This document shows, piece by piece, positions 62,056 through 64,000 of a stretch of DNA of 64,000 nt; the stretch's first letter is position 1, and every line of letters starts with the position of its first letter. The DNA lies in assembly GCA_020310875.1 (NCBI GenBank), contig CM035438.1, positions 101,334,639-101,398,638 of the forward strand. The letters are read 5' to 3'. The notes under the pieces were generated by a model that saw nothing but the letters and a program-made list of their open reading frames with translations, was not told where the DNA came from and made no database searches. Source of the DNA: Ceratopteris richardii (taxonomy: Eukaryota; Streptophyta; Polypodiopsida; Polypodiales; Pteridaceae). The position numbers and the translations under genes were made by a program.

Positions 62056-63633
62056 TGATGGAGAATGTTAATCTCCAAAAGAACAACTTATTCTTGTGAT
62101 TAGAGCACCTCTATACCAAGAATAAGTCAAACACTCCACTAATTTAGAAGATCAATTGCTAATTATCAAAAGATTAACAAATCTGTGAAGAAGATGAAAC
62201 ACAGAAAAGTCTGCTGCACTATTTCTTCACATTGACCTATCAAACGTGTAAAGTTTTTAATGAAACTTTGTACGAAGTATCTCCTAGAGATTGCGCATCT
62301 ACTCCAAGTTGAATCTCTTCAAAAGATTAAGTATAACTTGAGAAATCAACTTCTCAAGTTACCTATGTCAGAAACTGTCATCCAGAACAGTCGACTTTAC
62401 ACCTGTAACTTTTAAGACTTGGTTCTCCTTGAATAGAACCCGTTTTACAAAATGCTTCTAGACATAAGTAGCTTATCTTCCAACTTAAAGATTAAGCCCT
62501 CACTCATGCAAAACTTTAAACTGTGCTAGGAGAAATGACCAAAACATTGACTTCGAAATCTGCGCCTGTTTTAGGAACCAGTGAACACACTTCACATATG
62601 AATGTTCCTACACTTAATTCACTCAGCCTGATTACAATTGGAAGCTAAAACTTTGCACAGAGGTCAAGCAACTCTCAACTTAGACTTGTACAAAAACATT
62701 TCACAATTGATCTACTGTAGAAGGAGAACACGCAGAAACATCGGGCGCAAATATTTTTCTTTACTCAGAAGAATTACAACTGAGTGATGAGAGCTAACTC
62801 AAAATCACTTTCCTCTATCTCATAACTTCTATCTCCCTCATTCTTGACTTCTAACTATTGTCACATATGCTCTCATACATGCCCCGACTTTTCTCAAAGT
62901 ATTTATAGATAATTTGTACATGATTCTTACTGAACAAAAGATCTAAGTCATCTATGACTATACTAATGTACATATGTGTACACTTCTCTTGTCCTCTGAA
63001 TGTAATCTTCTTCCACACTTTAGGAATTGATTCTTCCTTCATCATTTGATCTTCCAAGCCTTCAATTGGTGATTGTTCTGCACCAACAATCCACACGACC
63101 AAGCTACTGATGGGTAAGTCCTCTCCATAATCAAGAGTGTGAGCACACTCTTCTTCTCCAAGAAGAACTCCATAGCCGCTCCTCAACATGCTTCAACATA
63201 GCACCATGGCTGCCCCATGTGCTAAAAGCACCACCTCCAATGAGGAACCAAGCTTCCAGAGCTTGTGTTGAAATAGGTGAAGGATACTTGAACAATGAGC
63301 CAAGCTCTTATTATATAGTAGTGTGTGTACTCTTGAAAAGCTCTCTAAAAGCATAAAAAGCTCTTCCGAATAGCGAAATCGTATTCGACAAAACACCAAA
63401 ATCACACGAAGTGGAAAATCAATCGTGATAGCTTTATTTTAAAAAGCATATCTAAAAAAAATGTGATCTGCACTGCTTGCTATCCGTGGACTTGAACCCA
63501 CACCATAGGTTTGGGAGGAAATCATTCTAGCCACGCGGCCAACGCTAATTGCTTGTATAGGAGCTACTACAGAACTTGTACACATGATGTGATACCTAAA
63601 GATTTTGAAGCATTTTGGACATTGACTCCAACA
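62056..63633 (-). repeat. Cop-M LTR, related to Cop-L LTR
   Basis: On the minus strand it begins TGTTGGAGTCAATG and ends GGAGATTAACATTCTCCATCA, close to the Cop-L end (GGAGATTAAGATATCTCCATCA). Shared points between are CATATGTACATTA, AAGTTGGAAG(G/A)TAAG and TTTCTGACATA. A TATAAATAC box (minus) lies near 62902-62912. About 1.58 kb. Only one copy is in the window, so the ends are by comparison with Cop-L. Confidence 0.6.
63475..63545 (-). other. tRNA-like segment inside Cop-M LTR
   Basis: Minus-strand GTTGGCCGCGTGGCTAG resembles an A box/D-arm and GGTTCAAGTCC fits the B box. The anticodon stem does not pair and the T stem needs an enlarged loop. Probably a tRNA-derived relic, not a gene. Confidence 0.35.
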
Positions 63634-64000
63634 ATCCGCCTTCAATATCAAAATGGTACAACTTGAACTGGATCTGCAAACTTCATAAGCTTCAAACTTG
63701 TACTCCCCAAATTGACCTTCAAATCTTTTCTTCAAAAGTCTTCTTCAAAACTGAATTTGACTTTCCTTCAAACTTCTTCTTACGAAAGTTTTCTCAACGG
63801 ACTTCTGCTGTGTCATGTAGATACACTAAACAAAATCAAGAACTGAATCCTAGAACCTATGACCGACACAAATCTGATAGAATATGAATCTTTGACTTAC
63901 TTCTTCCAATACTAAGAACTTTCTCAAACAAAGGATAGACAACTCACTCATAAATACTCAAGATCATTCAAGATCTTTCCAACAAAATACATGTGTAGAA
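63634..64000. other. Right flank, no gene recognised
   Basis: AT-rich, no domain motif. It is flanking DNA or the start of another element outside the window. Confidence 0.5.

Noticed and set aside
63475..63545. Functional tRNA gene on the minus strand
   Set aside because: Box-like motifs are present but the anticodon stem fails to pair.

Overview
This is 64 kb of plant nuclear DNA made almost entirely of LTR retrotransposons inserted into one another. No intact host gene, rRNA or functional tRNA was found. Plant Ty1/copia and Ty3/gypsy polyproteins, TG...CA LTRs, 5-bp target site duplications (TSDs), initiator-tRNA-type primer sites and the depth of nesting point to a land plant with a large, slowly purged genome. 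A gymnosperm is a reasonable guess but not proven. Element names below are local labels.

Left block (1-15800). Old Ty3/gypsy fragments (Gyp-E, + strand) carry a copia remnant, Cop-F (2692-14647, -). Its 3' LTR is split by the gypsy element Gyp-B (2889-13892, -, TSD GTCCT). The 3' LTR of Gyp-B is split in turn by the copia element Cop-A1 (3163-8786, -, TSD ATTCT). Gyp-B also carries an exact 37-bp tandem array, an octamer repeat and a tRNA-like segment.

Middle block (15800-28980). A minus-strand copia fragment (Cop-D) is split by Cop-C (16770-21519, +, TSD TCCCC). A longer Gyp-E copy follows (21650-26915, +). Its integrase is split by Cop-A2 (24048-26089, -, TSD AGCTT), an internally deleted sister of Cop-A1. 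About 2 kb of unidentified sequence follows.

Right block (28980-64000). Cop-H (about 29178-32884, -) belongs to the Cop-C/Cop-F family and is its least damaged copy, with a 669-residue open gag-protease-integrase frame. Next is Gyp-J (-), with a 3' LTR, a conserved 3' reading frame and a long decayed frame, split by Gyp-K (35737-40740, -, TSD GTTAT). Cop-L (42753-61006, +, TSD TATTA) has Gyp-I (48184-59995, +, TSD TTGGA/TCGGA) inserted seven bases into its 3' LTR. The window ends in a minus-strand LTR (Cop-M) related to that of Cop-L.

The most unusual element is Gyp-I. It has an 18-bp tandem array in its leader, an inverted reverse-transcriptase segment, two integrase-type H2C2 zinc modules in one frame, a second retropepsin-like domain downstream of integrase, a series of W-x-P-K motifs, and a final open frame of about 230 residues whose relative also lies next to the 3' LTR of the diverged Gyp-J. 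That 3' accessory region is the best candidate for something undescribed. gag packages the RNA, protease cuts the polyprotein, RT and RNase H copy the RNA and integrase inserts the DNA; almost every copy here carries stops, frameshifts or deletions and is probably inactive by itself.
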